DNA of 35,600 bases from Rhodospirillaceae bacterium. GTDB taxonomy: Bacteria; Pseudomonadota; Alphaproteobacteria; UBA8366; GCA-2717185. Positions 7,697 through 16,064 of this stretch are shown in pieces. The translations under genes and the position numbers were made by a program. The first letter of the stretch is position 1; each line of letters opens with the position of its first letter. Location of the stretch: positions 1-35,600 of the forward strand of contig PBDC01000111.1 of assembly GCA_002717185.1 (NCBI GenBank), given 5' to 3'. The notes beneath the pieces are model-generated. The model was not told the origin of the DNA. It saw only the letters and a list, made by a program, of their open reading frames with translations, and ran no database searches.

Positions 7697-8845
7697 CTAG
7701 GGTACTGGCTCCAGGCGGATGACCCTGCCATCAGGATCATCCGTTAGAAGATAGAGATAACCGTCCGGCCCATTGCGCACATCGCGAATTCGACCGAATT
7801 CGTTCTGTAGCAACCGCTCCTCGCTGATGATGCGTTCGCCATCTAACTCCAGGCGGCAAAGTAGCCGATAAGCCAGGGCACCAACGAACAAATTACCCCG
7901 CCAGTTAGGAAACTTGTCACCTGTATAGAAATCCATTCCGGACGGTGCGATAGACGGATCCCAGTAGTAGAGGGGTTGCTCCATTCCTGCCTTGTGCGTG
8001 CCTTCTCCAATACTGGTACCGACCCCGTAGTTGACGCCGTAGGTAATCACCGGCCAGCCGTAATTCTTACCGGCGTGTAGTACATTGATTTCATCGCCAC
8101 CCTTCGGTCCGTGTTCATGGGCCCAAGGTAAACCGGTTAGCGGGTGCAGGGTCAGCCCTTGGACGTTGCGATTGCCAAGTGTGTAGATCTCTGGCTTAAC
8201 ACCGAGATGCCCTACGAAGGGGTTGTTTTCGGGCACCGAACCATCGTCATTGAGGCGGATGGTACTGCCGGTATGACTGCCAGTGTTCTGTGCTTCAGGC
8301 CGCCTGCCGCGATCACCTAGGGTCATTAGCAGGCTGCCATCGCGCAAAAATCGGATCCTTGATCCGAAATGCTGAACGCCCGATGACTTGGGTCTGGCTA
8401 CGAAGAGGACTTCGGTGTCGACGAGCCGATTGCCAACCAGTCTACCGCGGGCGAGTTCGGTACTGGCGCCGAAGTACCCCCCGGCGGAGTAAGTCAGGTA
8501 CACCCACTGGTTCTTCGCGAAGTCTGGATGCAGTGCCACATCGAGCAAGCCCCCTTGGCCAGACGCAAAGATTTCGGGAAGCCCCGCGAGGGGCGCGGAG
8601 AGAGCGCCATTGCTTATACGCCTCAGTGTCCCTGCACGCTCCGTGACTAGGAGATCGCCACCAGGTAGAAAGGCCATTCCCCAAGGGTATGCGAGTCCAT
8701 TGGCAATGGTTATCGCCTTGAAGCGGTGTTTCTTGCTGTCGATAACATCTTCGGCTCGAACAGTTGCCGAAAACCCCAAACTTGCGATCACCAACAAGGT
8801 CGCGATGAATGATTGCATGGTAGCAATTAATTCTTGGTAGCGCAT
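7697..8845 (-). CDS. PQQ-dependent sugar dehydrogenase (YliI/glucose-sorbosone dehydrogenase family), exported
   Basis: A predicted periplasmic six-bladed beta-propeller aldose dehydrogenase of 382 residues. The N-terminus (MRYQELIATMQSFIATLL..., ending TVRA) is a signal peptide. Family motifs then follow in order: GLAYPWGMAFLPGGDLLVTE, GQGGLLDVALHPDF, LGDRGRRPEAQN, NRNVQGLTLHP, HGPKGGDEINVL with GKNYGWPVI, PSGMDFYTG and RIRDVRNGPDGYLYLLTD. Such enzymes oxidise sugars with PQQ and pass electrons to the respiratory chain; the substrate is not predictable. I chose ATG 8845; ATG 8818 is possible, and the longer frame from a TTG at 8953 would bury the signal peptide. The gene appears to be monocistronic. 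Confidence 0.85.
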   Translation of the reverse strand: MRYQELIATMQSFIATLLVIASLGFSATVRAEDVIDSKKHRFKAITIANGLAYPWGMAFLPGGDLLVTERAGTLRRISNGALSAPLAGLPEIFASGQGGLLDVALHPDFAKNQWVYLTYSAGGYFGASTELARGRLVGNRLVDTEVLFVARPKSSGVQHFGSRIRFLRDGSLLMTLGDRGRRPEAQNTGSHTGSTIRLNDDGSVPENNPFVGHLGVKPEIYTLGNRNVQGLTLHPLTGLPWAHEHGPKGGDEINVLHAGKNYGWPVITYGVNYGVGTSIGEGTHKAGMEQPLYYWDPSIAPSGMDFYTGDKFPNWRGNLFVGALAYRLLCRLELDGERIISEERLLQNEFGRIRDVRNGPDGYLYLLTDDPDGRVIRLEPVP

Positions 8846-9261
8846 CGGCGAATGATATCCATTAGGGAGGGTTGTTCGCACTAATGCCATAAACGGTATT
8901 TGAATTACATTTATAGGTGATGCCAAGAACTGCACTAAAAGGCCGCTGCTCAACTTTTCTCAACTGCGGGTTAAAGCCCCCTGCTGATTGGACACGTGTT
9001 TTATCATCAAATGTTTTCGTCCTCTACGCTGGATACTAAGGTTCATGGCTATCAAGATCAGCGAGACGCGAATAAAACTTAATGCGTTGCCCTCTTACAT
9101 TAATCGTAGACAGAAAAATAGGCTCCCAACTCTTTCATCTCGGTCGCCTGTAAAACGGCTCAAAATCGTGTCAGGGGTGCGTCTTTCGGACAGCATTTTG
9201 TCATCACCACAACAGCACCAGTTATGCGGACGAATTGTTCAGCTTGGCGCCGTAAAGTGAA
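8846..9261. other. Intergenic region, no supported gene
   Basis: About 400 bp separate the sugar dehydrogenase start from the chrR stop. It should hold the dehydrogenase promoter and the chrR terminator, but I see no convincing hairpin with a T-tract and no RpoE-type promoter. A 90-codon plus-strand frame (8988-9260) has no recognisable similarity and a random-looking, basic composition, so I do not call it. Confidence 0.5.
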
Positions 9262-9936
9262 CTAGATCTTCAGTAACGGTTGCAGGAGCCGGACAATAGG
9301 GCTGCTAAAACGAAGCGGAGCGTTCGTCACTGCAAGACAAATACATTCCTCTTCGGCGACAGCATGTGGTTTGTGTATTAAATTTTCGTCCGCTTCCTGA
9401 AAATCGCCAGCGGCAAAATAGGAATCACCGTCTGTAAATGCACCGGACAATACTAATGTCAGTTCCAGTCCATCGTGACCATGCTCCGGAACCGGGCGTC
9501 CCGCCGGAATTCGCAGCAGGCGCGCGGTTGCAGACCGGTCAGACATGGCAATTGGAATGTGATACGCACCCAGACCAAGAAATTTCCATGGTAATTCGTC
9601 ACTTTGCCCACCTTCACCCTGCACATAGCTTCGCAGGGGCTCAGGCAAGAACAAATTCGCAGAGGAAATTGGCTCGCTGCACTGTTGTTGCTCTAGCGTT
9701 TGCATATCTTCGCCATCCAAACGTGCCATGACATCGTTAAATGCATGTTCTGCCATCGGGACAGGTTCGATATCGTCGATTAAAGCACCTCCTACACTTT
9801 CTGCTCCCGCGATTGCATCTCTACAAAGCGGGCACAATGCTGCATGCGTCGCGACAGCAAGCGACCAGGCTTCACCTAGACCACCAGCGGCGTAACGCGT
9901 AAGCAACACATCGCTTACATGATGATTTATATTCAT
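9262..9936 (-). CDS. chrR: ChrR-type zinc anti-sigma factor with C-terminal cupin domain
   Basis: A 224-residue anti-sigma factor that holds RpoE inactive until singlet oxygen or organic peroxide is sensed. The N-terminal zinc anti-sigma domain has H5/H6, H31, C35 and C38 (THAALCPLC), the pattern known for Rhodobacter ChrR. The C-terminal cupin domain has H152xH154, E158 and H188/H191 (PEHGHDGLELT ... IHKPH), the expected second metal site. A late CxC pair (C198, C200) also matches known ChrR. Its ATG overlaps the rpoE stop by four bases, so the two are translationally coupled, as is usual for a sigma/anti-sigma pair. Confidence 0.93.
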   Translation of the reverse strand: MNINHHVSDVLLTRYAAGGLGEAWSLAVATHAALCPLCRDAIAGAESVGGALIDDIEPVPMAEHAFNDVMARLDGEDMQTLEQQQCSEPISSANLFLPEPLRSYVQGEGGQSDELPWKFLGLGAYHIPIAMSDRSATARLLRIPAGRPVPEHGHDGLELTLVLSGAFTDGDSYFAAGDFQEADENLIHKPHAVAEEECICLAVTNAPLRFSSPIVRLLQPLLKI

Positions 9937-10589
9937 TGCAGCTCTCCAAGGCCGCTTCGGATTCGGCGAAAAGCCAGCCGTATTCGAGACTTTACTGTAC
10001 CGAGGGGAAGTCCCAAGGCACTAGAAATTTGTCCGTGCGACATGTCTTCGTAAAAGGATAAACGCAACACTTCCTGCTGATCCGGTGGCAACGTTGCGAT
10101 AGCCTCGCGGACGCGAGCCGCGTCTTGAGCTTCGGCGATGCTGTCATCGGCTTGCTTTTCGCCCGCCGGGACGAACAACGGGTCATTCGGATCCGGTTCC
10201 GGACGCTTTGCCTTCCTGATTTGGTCAATATGCAAGTTGCGCGCGATCGTGAATATCCATGTCGCAGCTGACGCTTTTTCCGGCTGATACAACGCCGCCT
10301 TTTGCCAGACCGCCACAAGAGCCATCTGCGCCACCTCTTCCGCCGTTGCAAAATCGCATCCACGCTTAAGCATGAATGCCTTTAAGCGAGGTGCGAAATG
10401 AGCGTACAGATCGGCGAACGCCGCCCTATCTTGACTATCCGCGACCGCAATTAATTTTTCGTTCAAATCTAAATTTCCAGCACGAATCGTGGCGATCGGG
10501 CGATCCAAGCAAGCGCTTGGAACTTCCTGCAACGCCTTATGATTAGGCCGATTACTCTCCGATTGTACTGCTGAAAGAAGTGCAAACAT
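9933..10589 (-). CDS. rpoE: ECF sigma factor RpoE, ECF11 type (singlet oxygen response)
   Basis: The frame encodes 218 residues. Region 2 covers about residues 52-120 (FADLYAHFAPRLKAFM, then EEVAQMALVAVWQKA and ATWIFTIARNLHIDQIR). Region 4 covers about 158-212 (IATLPPDQQEVLRLSFYE ... LGLPLGTVKSRIRLAFRRIR). With ChrR directly downstream this is the ECF11 group. The first 41 residues are not sigma-like. The ATG at 10589 is used here, but the predicted autoregulatory promoter (10594-10623) puts the RNA start almost on that codon. The gene is therefore either read from a leaderless ATG or, more in line with family length, from TTG 10466, which has GGA nine bases upstream and would give 177 residues. 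Confidence 0.9.
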   Translation of the reverse strand: MFALLSAVQSESNRPNHKALQEVPSACLDRPIATIRAGNLDLNEKLIAVADSQDRAAFADLYAHFAPRLKAFMLKRGCDFATAEEVAQMALVAVWQKAALYQPEKASAATWIFTIARNLHIDQIRKAKRPEPDPNDPLFVPAGEKQADDSIAEAQDAARVREAIATLPPDQQEVLRLSFYEDMSHGQISSALGLPLGTVKSRIRLAFRRIRSGLGELQ

Positions 10590-10593
10590 ACCG

Positions 10594-10623
10594 AAGATAC
10601 GTGCGCTGGCAGCAATTGGATCA
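10594..10623 (-). promoter_or_regulatory. Putative RpoE-dependent autoregulatory promoter of rpoE-chrR
   Basis: On the minus strand TGATCC (10623-10618) is followed by an 18-base spacer whose last two bases are CG, then TATCTT (10599-10594). Two other promoters in the window share this pattern (10653-10682 and 18122-18093). TGATCC as a -35 element is characteristic of the RpoE/ChrR (ECF11) system. The predicted RNA start coincides with the ATG at 10589. Confidence 0.65.
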
Positions 10624-10652
10624 CGAGAGACCGCTTGGTTGTTTACGTGTAG

Positions 10653-10682
10653 TGATCCGACAACCTAACATTTCCGTAGCTA
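10653..10682 (+). promoter_or_regulatory. Putative RpoE-dependent promoter of the FAD oxidoreductase/DUF1365/Cfa operon
   Basis: TGATCC (10653-10658), an 18-base spacer ending in CG, and TAGCTA (10677-10682) mirror the divergent rpoE promoter in sequence and spacing. The predicted RNA start near 10689 leaves about 44 bases before the ATG at 10733. This ties the plus-strand lipid operon to RpoE. Confidence 0.7.
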
Positions 10683-10732
10683 ATCGAACTAGCTTTCCAA
10701 TTTTTTTGATACATCGAGATTAAAAGCAGCAA

Positions 10733-12073
10733 ATGATTGCACCTTTGCCTCCTCTCAATATCGCAATCATCGGCACCGGTATCGCCGGTATGAGTGCTGC
10801 TTGGCTGCTGTCTCAGAGGCATCGGATCACTGTTTATGAAAAGCAAAAGCATATTGGCGGCCACTCAAACACCGTGACCATTCCCGGAACGGCCGGTCCA
10901 TTAGCAGTTGATACCGGCTTTATTGTTTATAACCAACATAGCTATCCGAATTTAACGGCCCTTTTCCAACATCTCGATGTTCCAACTAAAGCAAGCGATA
11001 TGTCCTTTGCGGCTTCACTGAACGGGGGTAGGTTGGAGTATTCGGGCACCGATCTCAATGGACTGTTCGGACAGCGACGCAATCTCATACGTCCGCGCTT
11101 TTGGGTTATGTTGAAAGACGTGCGCCGTTTCTATCGCGAGGCGCGCTTGCTTCTGAACGAGGCAAGTCAATCGCACCAAACTCTCCGAGATTATCTCGTG
11201 ACCAACAATTACTCATCGGCTTTTGTCGAGGACCACCTTTTACCAATGGGTGCCGCCATCTGGTCGGCAAGCACACGGGAAATGCTGGCCTTTCCAGCGA
11301 CAGCTTTCATTCGATTCTTCGATAGTCACGGATTGCTGCAAATAGCCGATCGGCCAAGCTGGCGCACTGTCGATGGTGGCAGTCGGGAATACGTTCGACG
11401 CATGATGGGTTCAATAGAAAATAATATCTTTACCGGCTGCGAAGCCACCTCGGTGGCTCGCAAAAACAACAAGGTTTTAGTCGGATCGCGTAAAGACGGC
11501 ATTCGTGAGTTTGACCAGGCCATAATTGCGACCCATGCAGATCAAGCGCTCCGCCTACTAAACGCTCCAAATTCTAAAGAACAGACACTGCTTGGTGCGA
11601 TCGGCTATTCGACGAACCGGACACTGCTGCATCGTGACCCCGGTCTTATGCCTAAGCGAAAGCGTGTTTGGTCGAGTTGGAACTACCTGCAAGCCGATGG
11701 CGCCGGGCCAACCGCATCGCTATGCGTGACCTACTGGATGAATAAACTACAAGGTATCCCAAACACGGATCCTTTGTTCGTTACGCTCAATCCAACAACC
11801 GAACCAGATGAGCATTTTCTGCTCCGAGAATTCACCTATGAGCACCCGCAGTTCAACGGTGACGCCATGATTGCACAGGGCGATCTCTGGTCCCTGCAAG
11901 GCAGGGACGGAATATGGTTTTGCGGCAGCTATTTCGGTTATGGCTTTCATGAGGATGCCTTGCAATCGGGACTAGCCGTAGCGGAGGCGATAGGCGGGGT
12001 TCGTCGCCCCTGGTCAGTCGAAAATGAGTCCAGCCGGATCGCAACGCCCACACCGCAGTCGATTGCCGCATGA
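10733..12073 (+). CDS. FAD/NAD(P)-binding oxidoreductase (amine-oxidase-like, COG2907 type)
   Basis: A 446-residue flavoprotein. The N-terminal Rossmann dinucleotide site is AIIGTGIAGMSAAWLL (GxGxxG at residues 14-19), with the ribose-binding E36 in TVYEKQKHIGGHSNTV. Near the C-terminus FCGSYFGYGFHEDALQSGL is the second FAD-contact motif. Proteins of this type sit next to DUF1365 and Cfa-like genes in many proteobacteria and are thought to act on membrane fatty acyl chains. In Rhodobacter, RpoE-controlled genes of this neighbourhood are linked to methylated and furan fatty acids, so a desaturase or oxidase step is plausible but unproven. It is first in a five-gene operon; its stop overlaps the DUF1365 start by four bases. 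Confidence 0.85.
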   Translation: MIAPLPPLNIAIIGTGIAGMSAAWLLSQRHRITVYEKQKHIGGHSNTVTIPGTAGPLAVDTGFIVYNQHSYPNLTALFQHLDVPTKASDMSFAASLNGGRLEYSGTDLNGLFGQRRNLIRPRFWVMLKDVRRFYREARLLLNEASQSHQTLRDYLVTNNYSSAFVEDHLLPMGAAIWSASTREMLAFPATAFIRFFDSHGLLQIADRPSWRTVDGGSREYVRRMMGSIENNIFTGCEATSVARKNNKVLVGSRKDGIREFDQAIIATHADQALRLLNAPNSKEQTLLGAIGYSTNRTLLHRDPGLMPKRKRVWSSWNYLQADGAGPTASLCVTYWMNKLQGIPNTDPLFVTLNPTTEPDEHFLLREFTYEHPQFNGDAMIAQGDLWSLQGRDGIWFCGSYFGYGFHEDALQSGLAVAEAIGGVRRPWSVENESSRIATPTPQSIAA

Positions 12074-12885
12074 TGCGCTTCCGTAATTCCGCGCTATATG
12101 AAGGCTTTGTCGTGCATCAGAGGGTGCGGACACGGCGCCATCATCTGTCCTATCGAGTTTTCGCCTTGCTGCTGGACCTGGACGAGATGCATAACCTGGA
12201 TAATCGGTCCCTATTGTTCGGGTACAACCGACGTGCCGTCGTGAGCTTTTGGAATAGAGATCATGGCGACGGATCGGGTCGTGACCTCAGGACCTGGGCC
12301 AGGTCTAAGCTCCTCGAGGCCGGCGTGCAAGCGGACGGTGGCGACATCCGGGTACTGTGCTATCCGCGCATCCTCGGCTACGCATTTAACCCCCTGACGG
12401 CTTATTTCTGTTATGGGCAAGACGGAGCACCATCAGCGATTATCTATGACGTCAGCAACACGTTCGGTGAGCGCCACGCCTACGTCATCCCCGTCAAGTC
12501 GTCGAAGAATTCCGTCATTCAGCAAAGCTGCAAGAAAGTCTTCTATGTCTCGCCCTTCGTGCCTTTGCACTGCACTTACAACTTTCGCGTTCAGCCACCG
12601 GGCCGGTCCGTTACTATCACCATCCGTCAGGAAGATGCAGAGGGCCTGCTGCTGACCGCCTCCTTCAAGGGTCAGCACAAACCACTGACAGCAGCCTCGC
12701 TTGCCGGCACTCTCGCGCGCTATCCAGCGATGATCTTCAAGGTTACGGTCGGTATCCATTGGGAAGCCGTTCAATTGTGGCTGAAGCGGTTACCGGTTTA
12801 TCGGCACAGTTCAGCGGCGACGCCGACCGGCACGAGCATAGTTCATCACACGGCCCCACGCCGGGAAACAGAGAAGACAGCATGA
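12070..12885 (+). CDS. DUF1365 domain protein
   Basis: A 271-residue DUF1365 protein. It starts NSALYEGFVVHQRVRTRRHHLSYRVF and carries the conserved block RVLCYPRILGYAFNPLTAYFCY, with YDVSNTFGERHAY and FYVSPFVPLHCTYNFRV further on. The biochemical role is unknown. The family nearly always sits between the FAD oxidoreductase and the Cfa-like methyltransferase, which suggests a step in acyl-chain modification or handling. No signal peptide or clear membrane helix is visible. ATGA overlaps at both ends show translational coupling to both neighbours. Confidence 0.85.
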   Translation: MMRFRNSALYEGFVVHQRVRTRRHHLSYRVFALLLDLDEMHNLDNRSLLFGYNRRAVVSFWNRDHGDGSGRDLRTWARSKLLEAGVQADGGDIRVLCYPRILGYAFNPLTAYFCYGQDGAPSAIIYDVSNTFGERHAYVIPVKSSKNSVIQQSCKKVFYVSPFVPLHCTYNFRVQPPGRSVTITIRQEDAEGLLLTASFKGQHKPLTAASLAGTLARYPAMIFKVTVGIHWEAVQLWLKRLPVYRHSSAATPTGTSIVHHTAPRRETEKTA

Positions 12886-14114
12886 GCACTCAAGACATCC
12901 CGCTACAACGCCAAGACACTGACGGGTCCGCTGCGACGTCCCGAACTCTCCGCCAGCGTTTGCTGAAACGTATGTTAAGTAATGCAAAGGCAGGGCAACT
13001 CTCGATTCGCTGGCCTGACGGCAACTGCTGGCAGCATGCTGGCACAAGGCCGGGTCCGAACGCGGAATTGTATCTTAACAATAACAGAGCCGTCACTCGG
13101 CTCGCCCTGGGCGGCGATATTGGTTTCGCTGAATCCTTTATGGAAGGCGATTGGGACAGTCCGGATCTATACCAATTGCTCGCCTTCGGGGTGGCTAACC
13201 TAGAGCCCTTGGACAGTGTCTTTACCGCAAAATTGGTAAACGCTTTCTGGAACCGGGTACAACACGCGCTGCGCGCCAACACGCTCAAAGGCAGTCGCCG
13301 AAACATTGCCTTCCACTACGATCTTGGCAACGAGTTCTACGGCCATTGGTTGGACCAGACAATGACCTACTCGGCGGCCCTTTTCATGGAGCCGAACAAC
13401 GATTTTGCCGCAGCACAGCTTGCGAAATACCAACGCCTGGCGGATGCCGTCGGTGTCCAAGAAGGCAGCCGAGTGCTGGAAATCGGCTGCGGCTGGGGCG
13501 GTTTCGTGGAAACCGCCATACAGGATTACGGCAGCACTGTAGTCGGCCTAACCCTGTCAGCAGAACAACGAAAGTTCGCAATAGACCGGCTGCATGCCGC
13601 AGGATGCAGCTCTCAGGCCGATATTCGCCTGCAGGATTACCGCGACGTGTCCGGCCTGTTCGACGCAGTGGTCTCAATCGAGATGTTCGAGGCGCTCGGC
13701 GAGGAGAACAGGTCTATCTATTTCGACAAACTGAGATCGGTTCTGCGGCCTGGCGGAAAGGCGGGTATCCAAGTGATAACCATAAACGAAGACCGTTACG
13801 AAGCTTACCGCGACCGACCCGACTTCATTCAAAAATATATTTTCCCAGGCGGCAGACTGCCCTCTCCCGAGCGGTTTGAGAAGGCGGCGACCGCAGCTAG
13901 CTTCGCAATTGGCGATAGATTCTTCTTCGGCGACTCCTATGCCAAAACATTGCGGCGCTGGCACAAACAGTTCGAAACACAATGGCCCGTTATCAAGAAG
14001 CTGGGCTTTGACGACCGATTCCACCGCATGTGGCGCTACTACCTAGCCTATTGCGAGGCAGGGTTCCGCGGCGGAGCAATCAATGTGGCGCAATACACTC
14101 TAATTCGGTCGTGA
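12882..14114 (+). CDS. Cyclopropane-fatty-acyl-phospholipid synthase family SAM methyltransferase
   Basis: A 410-residue Cfa-family enzyme that methylates unsaturated chains of membrane phospholipids. Visible are the substrate-domain motif HYDLGNEFYGHWLD (145-158) with MTYSAALF, the SAM site VLEIGCGWGGF (198-208), LTLSAEQ (223-229) and SIEMFEALGEEN (265-276). KYIFPGGRLPS is at 318-328. Aligned by eye to E. coli Cfa, the conserved histidine of LLHTIG is isoleucine here (QVITIN), so the active site departs from the classic bicarbonate-binding set. That and its neighbours suggest a methylase making branched or furan-type precursors (UfaM-like) rather than a true cyclopropane synthase. ATG 12882 overlaps the DUF1365 stop; a longer upstream frame has no family similarity. 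Confidence 0.88.
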   Translation: MSTQDIPLQRQDTDGSAATSRTLRQRLLKRMLSNAKAGQLSIRWPDGNCWQHAGTRPGPNAELYLNNNRAVTRLALGGDIGFAESFMEGDWDSPDLYQLLAFGVANLEPLDSVFTAKLVNAFWNRVQHALRANTLKGSRRNIAFHYDLGNEFYGHWLDQTMTYSAALFMEPNNDFAAAQLAKYQRLADAVGVQEGSRVLEIGCGWGGFVETAIQDYGSTVVGLTLSAEQRKFAIDRLHAAGCSSQADIRLQDYRDVSGLFDAVVSIEMFEALGEENRSIYFDKLRSVLRPGGKAGIQVITINEDRYEAYRDRPDFIQKYIFPGGRLPSPERFEKAATAASFAIGDRFFFGDSYAKTLRRWHKQFETQWPVIKKLGFDDRFHRMWRYYLAYCEAGFRGGAINVAQYTLIRS

Positions 14115-15451
14115 AGACGGAAGTACCGGTCGACCGCTGGACGTTGACCGCCTATGCGCTGCCGGGCTTTATCCTGGCCGTACCAACAATCCCTGTTTAC
14201 GTCTATCTGCCGGCCCTGTATGGCGATACTTTCGGGTTTGGCCTTGCCCTGACTGGTGTAGTCCTGCTCTTCGCTCGCCTGTTCGATGTGGTGACCGACC
14301 CGTTGATCGGCCGGATCAGTGACACACTCAACTGGCGCACAGGCCGTCGAAAGCCTCTTATCCTGCTGGGTGGCTGCCTTGCGGCTTTGGCGCTGATTAA
14401 AATTGTCTCACCTCCCGAATTCGTCGATTGGCCGTATCTGCTGATCTGGTCCGGTATCCTCTATCTCGGCTGGACATTAGTTGCCATCCCCTATGCCGCC
14501 TGGGGTGCCGAATTGCGCAAAGGGTATCGCGAAAGGCTGCGAATCACCTCAGCCCGAGAGGGCGCTGGAATATTGGGTATCATGGTCGCCAGCGTTCTCC
14601 CGGCAGTTCTGATCATGTCCGGACGAACAGAACAAGACGCGCTAATAATACTCGCCTGGACGGCTACCATCGTCGGCGTACCCGTCGCAGTTTTCCTAAC
14701 CGTCCGGGTACCGGAACCGAAGTCCTCGCCCAAGAGGTTGCCGGCAACGCTCCGCACATATCTGGCTAGCCTACCCAAGAATACCCCCTTCTGCCGGCTT
14801 ATCGCCGCTTGGGCAATCAACGGATTTGCCAATGGCCTGCCTGCCGCCCTGTTTCTCCTCTATCTGGAGTACGTCCTAGGCGCCGGGGAAGCCATGCGGC
14901 CGCGCTTCATCCTCGTCTATTTTTTAGCTGCAGTTTTAGCGATCCCAGCCTGGCTGGCCCTATCGCATCGGCTCGGCAAGCACCGAGCCTGGTGCACCGC
15001 CATGGCACTAGCCATTGCAGGTTTCGCTTTGGTCCCAATGATACCCGCAGGCGTATTCAGCGCGTTCTTCGCGGTTTGCATTCTGACCGGTGCCGCCCTC
15101 GGCGCCGATTTGGCATTGCCGCCCGCAATTCAGGCCGACGTAGTCGATTACGACGCGTGGAAATTTGGCGAGGCCCGAGCCGGATTCCTTTTCGCCTTGT
15201 GGAGCATGGCGACGAAGTTCGCACAGGCGCTCGCCGTCGGTTTCGGCCTGTCCTTGGTGGCTGCGCTGGGGTTTGACCCAGCCCAGGTGACGGCACCCGG
15301 ACAGGTTGCCCTGACGGTGATCTACGCCTGGTTACCTATCGTATTCAAGACAATAGCCATCGCGTTGGTATGGAACTTTACTCTTACAGAGCGGCGGCTT
15401 CGTACGGTGCAAAAAAAGCTTGTTAGGCAACGAGTCCACAGCAGGGCTTGA
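14111..15451 (+). CDS. MFS transporter of the GPH (glycoside-pentoside-hexuronide:cation symporter) type
   Basis: A 446-residue multi-span membrane protein with about 11-12 hydrophobic segments. It carries the family signature FARLFDVVTDPLIGRISD followed by RTGRRKPLILLGG in the first half, and AALGADLALPPAIQADVVDYDAWKFGEARAG in the second. The GTG at 14111 overlaps the Cfa-like stop (GTGA), and no closer start exists. Members of this subgroup travel with Cfa/DUF1365 clusters, so lipid or lipid-precursor transport or flipping is as likely as sugar transport. Its substrate cannot be told from sequence. Confidence 0.85.
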   Translation: MKTEVPVDRWTLTAYALPGFILAVPTIPVYVYLPALYGDTFGFGLALTGVVLLFARLFDVVTDPLIGRISDTLNWRTGRRKPLILLGGCLAALALIKIVSPPEFVDWPYLLIWSGILYLGWTLVAIPYAAWGAELRKGYRERLRITSAREGAGILGIMVASVLPAVLIMSGRTEQDALIILAWTATIVGVPVAVFLTVRVPEPKSSPKRLPATLRTYLASLPKNTPFCRLIAAWAINGFANGLPAALFLLYLEYVLGAGEAMRPRFILVYFLAAVLAIPAWLALSHRLGKHRAWCTAMALAIAGFALVPMIPAGVFSAFFAVCILTGAALGADLALPPAIQADVVDYDAWKFGEARAGFLFALWSMATKFAQALAVGFGLSLVAALGFDPAQVTAPGQVALTVIYAWLPIVFKTIAIALVWNFTLTERRLRTVQKKLVRQRVHSRA

Positions 15452-15509
15452 AGATAAAAGAACTCTATAAAGGAAGAGCTTCCTGGACATCGCTTTGGCA
15501 GGATTATGA

Positions 15510-16064
15510 ATGGACATTCAAAATTTTGAAACGGCGCCACCAACTTTGGCGCTAGAGAGATATTTTGCGGGCAATACCTGTGCTTGGGGAATATTTGAGG
15601 ATCGTTTCGGCACCTTGCGGCGTCAATTCACTGTCGATATCGATGGGCAATGGGACGGTCATACTCTCGTTCTCGACGAACACTTCGTTTACCGCAACGG
15701 CGAGAAGGACCAACGGGTCTGGACAATCGAAAAACTCGGCCCAAATCGCTATAAAGGACATGCTAACGATGTTATCGGCTCAGCGACTGGTGCGGCAAAT
15801 GGCAATGCGTTCAGTTGGCATTACAACATGAATTTAAAAGTTGGCGATTTTACGATGCGGGTGCGTTTCGACGACTGGATGTTCTTGCAGCCGGACAACA
15901 TCCTTATAAATCGTACACGGGTCAGCAAATGGGGGGTTGAGCTGGGTCAGGTTACTCTGTTCTTCAGCAAGTCGACCCTAAGGGGTGCGAACAGCGATGA
16001 GCCGATCACATCCGCCCTTGCGTTGAAATCCGTCGGCGGACGAAGGACAGCAGCGAGCCGATAA
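15510..16064 (+). CDS. DUF3833 family protein
   Basis: A 184-residue protein with the DUF3833 pattern: LERYFAGNTCAWGIFEDRFG, FTVDIDGQWDGHTLVLDEHF, RVWTIEKLGPNRYKG and the C-terminal VRFDDWMFLQPDNILINR. The family resembles small beta-barrel lipid-binding folds and is often lipidated, but no lipobox is present here and the protein starts directly at the domain. The ATG at 15510 has AGGA about seven bases upstream. It follows the transporter by 58 bp and is probably the last gene of the RpoE operon. Its last 59 bp overlap the convergent NTF2-like gene. Confidence 0.8.
   Translation: MDIQNFETAPPTLALERYFAGNTCAWGIFEDRFGTLRRQFTVDIDGQWDGHTLVLDEHFVYRNGEKDQRVWTIEKLGPNRYKGHANDVIGSATGAANGNAFSWHYNMNLKVGDFTMRVRFDDWMFLQPDNILINRTRVSKWGVELGQVTLFFSKSTLRGANSDEPITSALALKSVGGRRTAASR

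Noticed and set aside
8988..9260. 90-codon plus-strand frame between the sugar dehydrogenase and chrR
   Set aside because: Basic, low-complexity composition, no convincing ribosome-binding site and no recognisable motif.
13346..13879. 177-codon frame inside the Cfa-like gene
   Set aside because: Arg/Pro-rich shadow of a well-supported gene in another frame.
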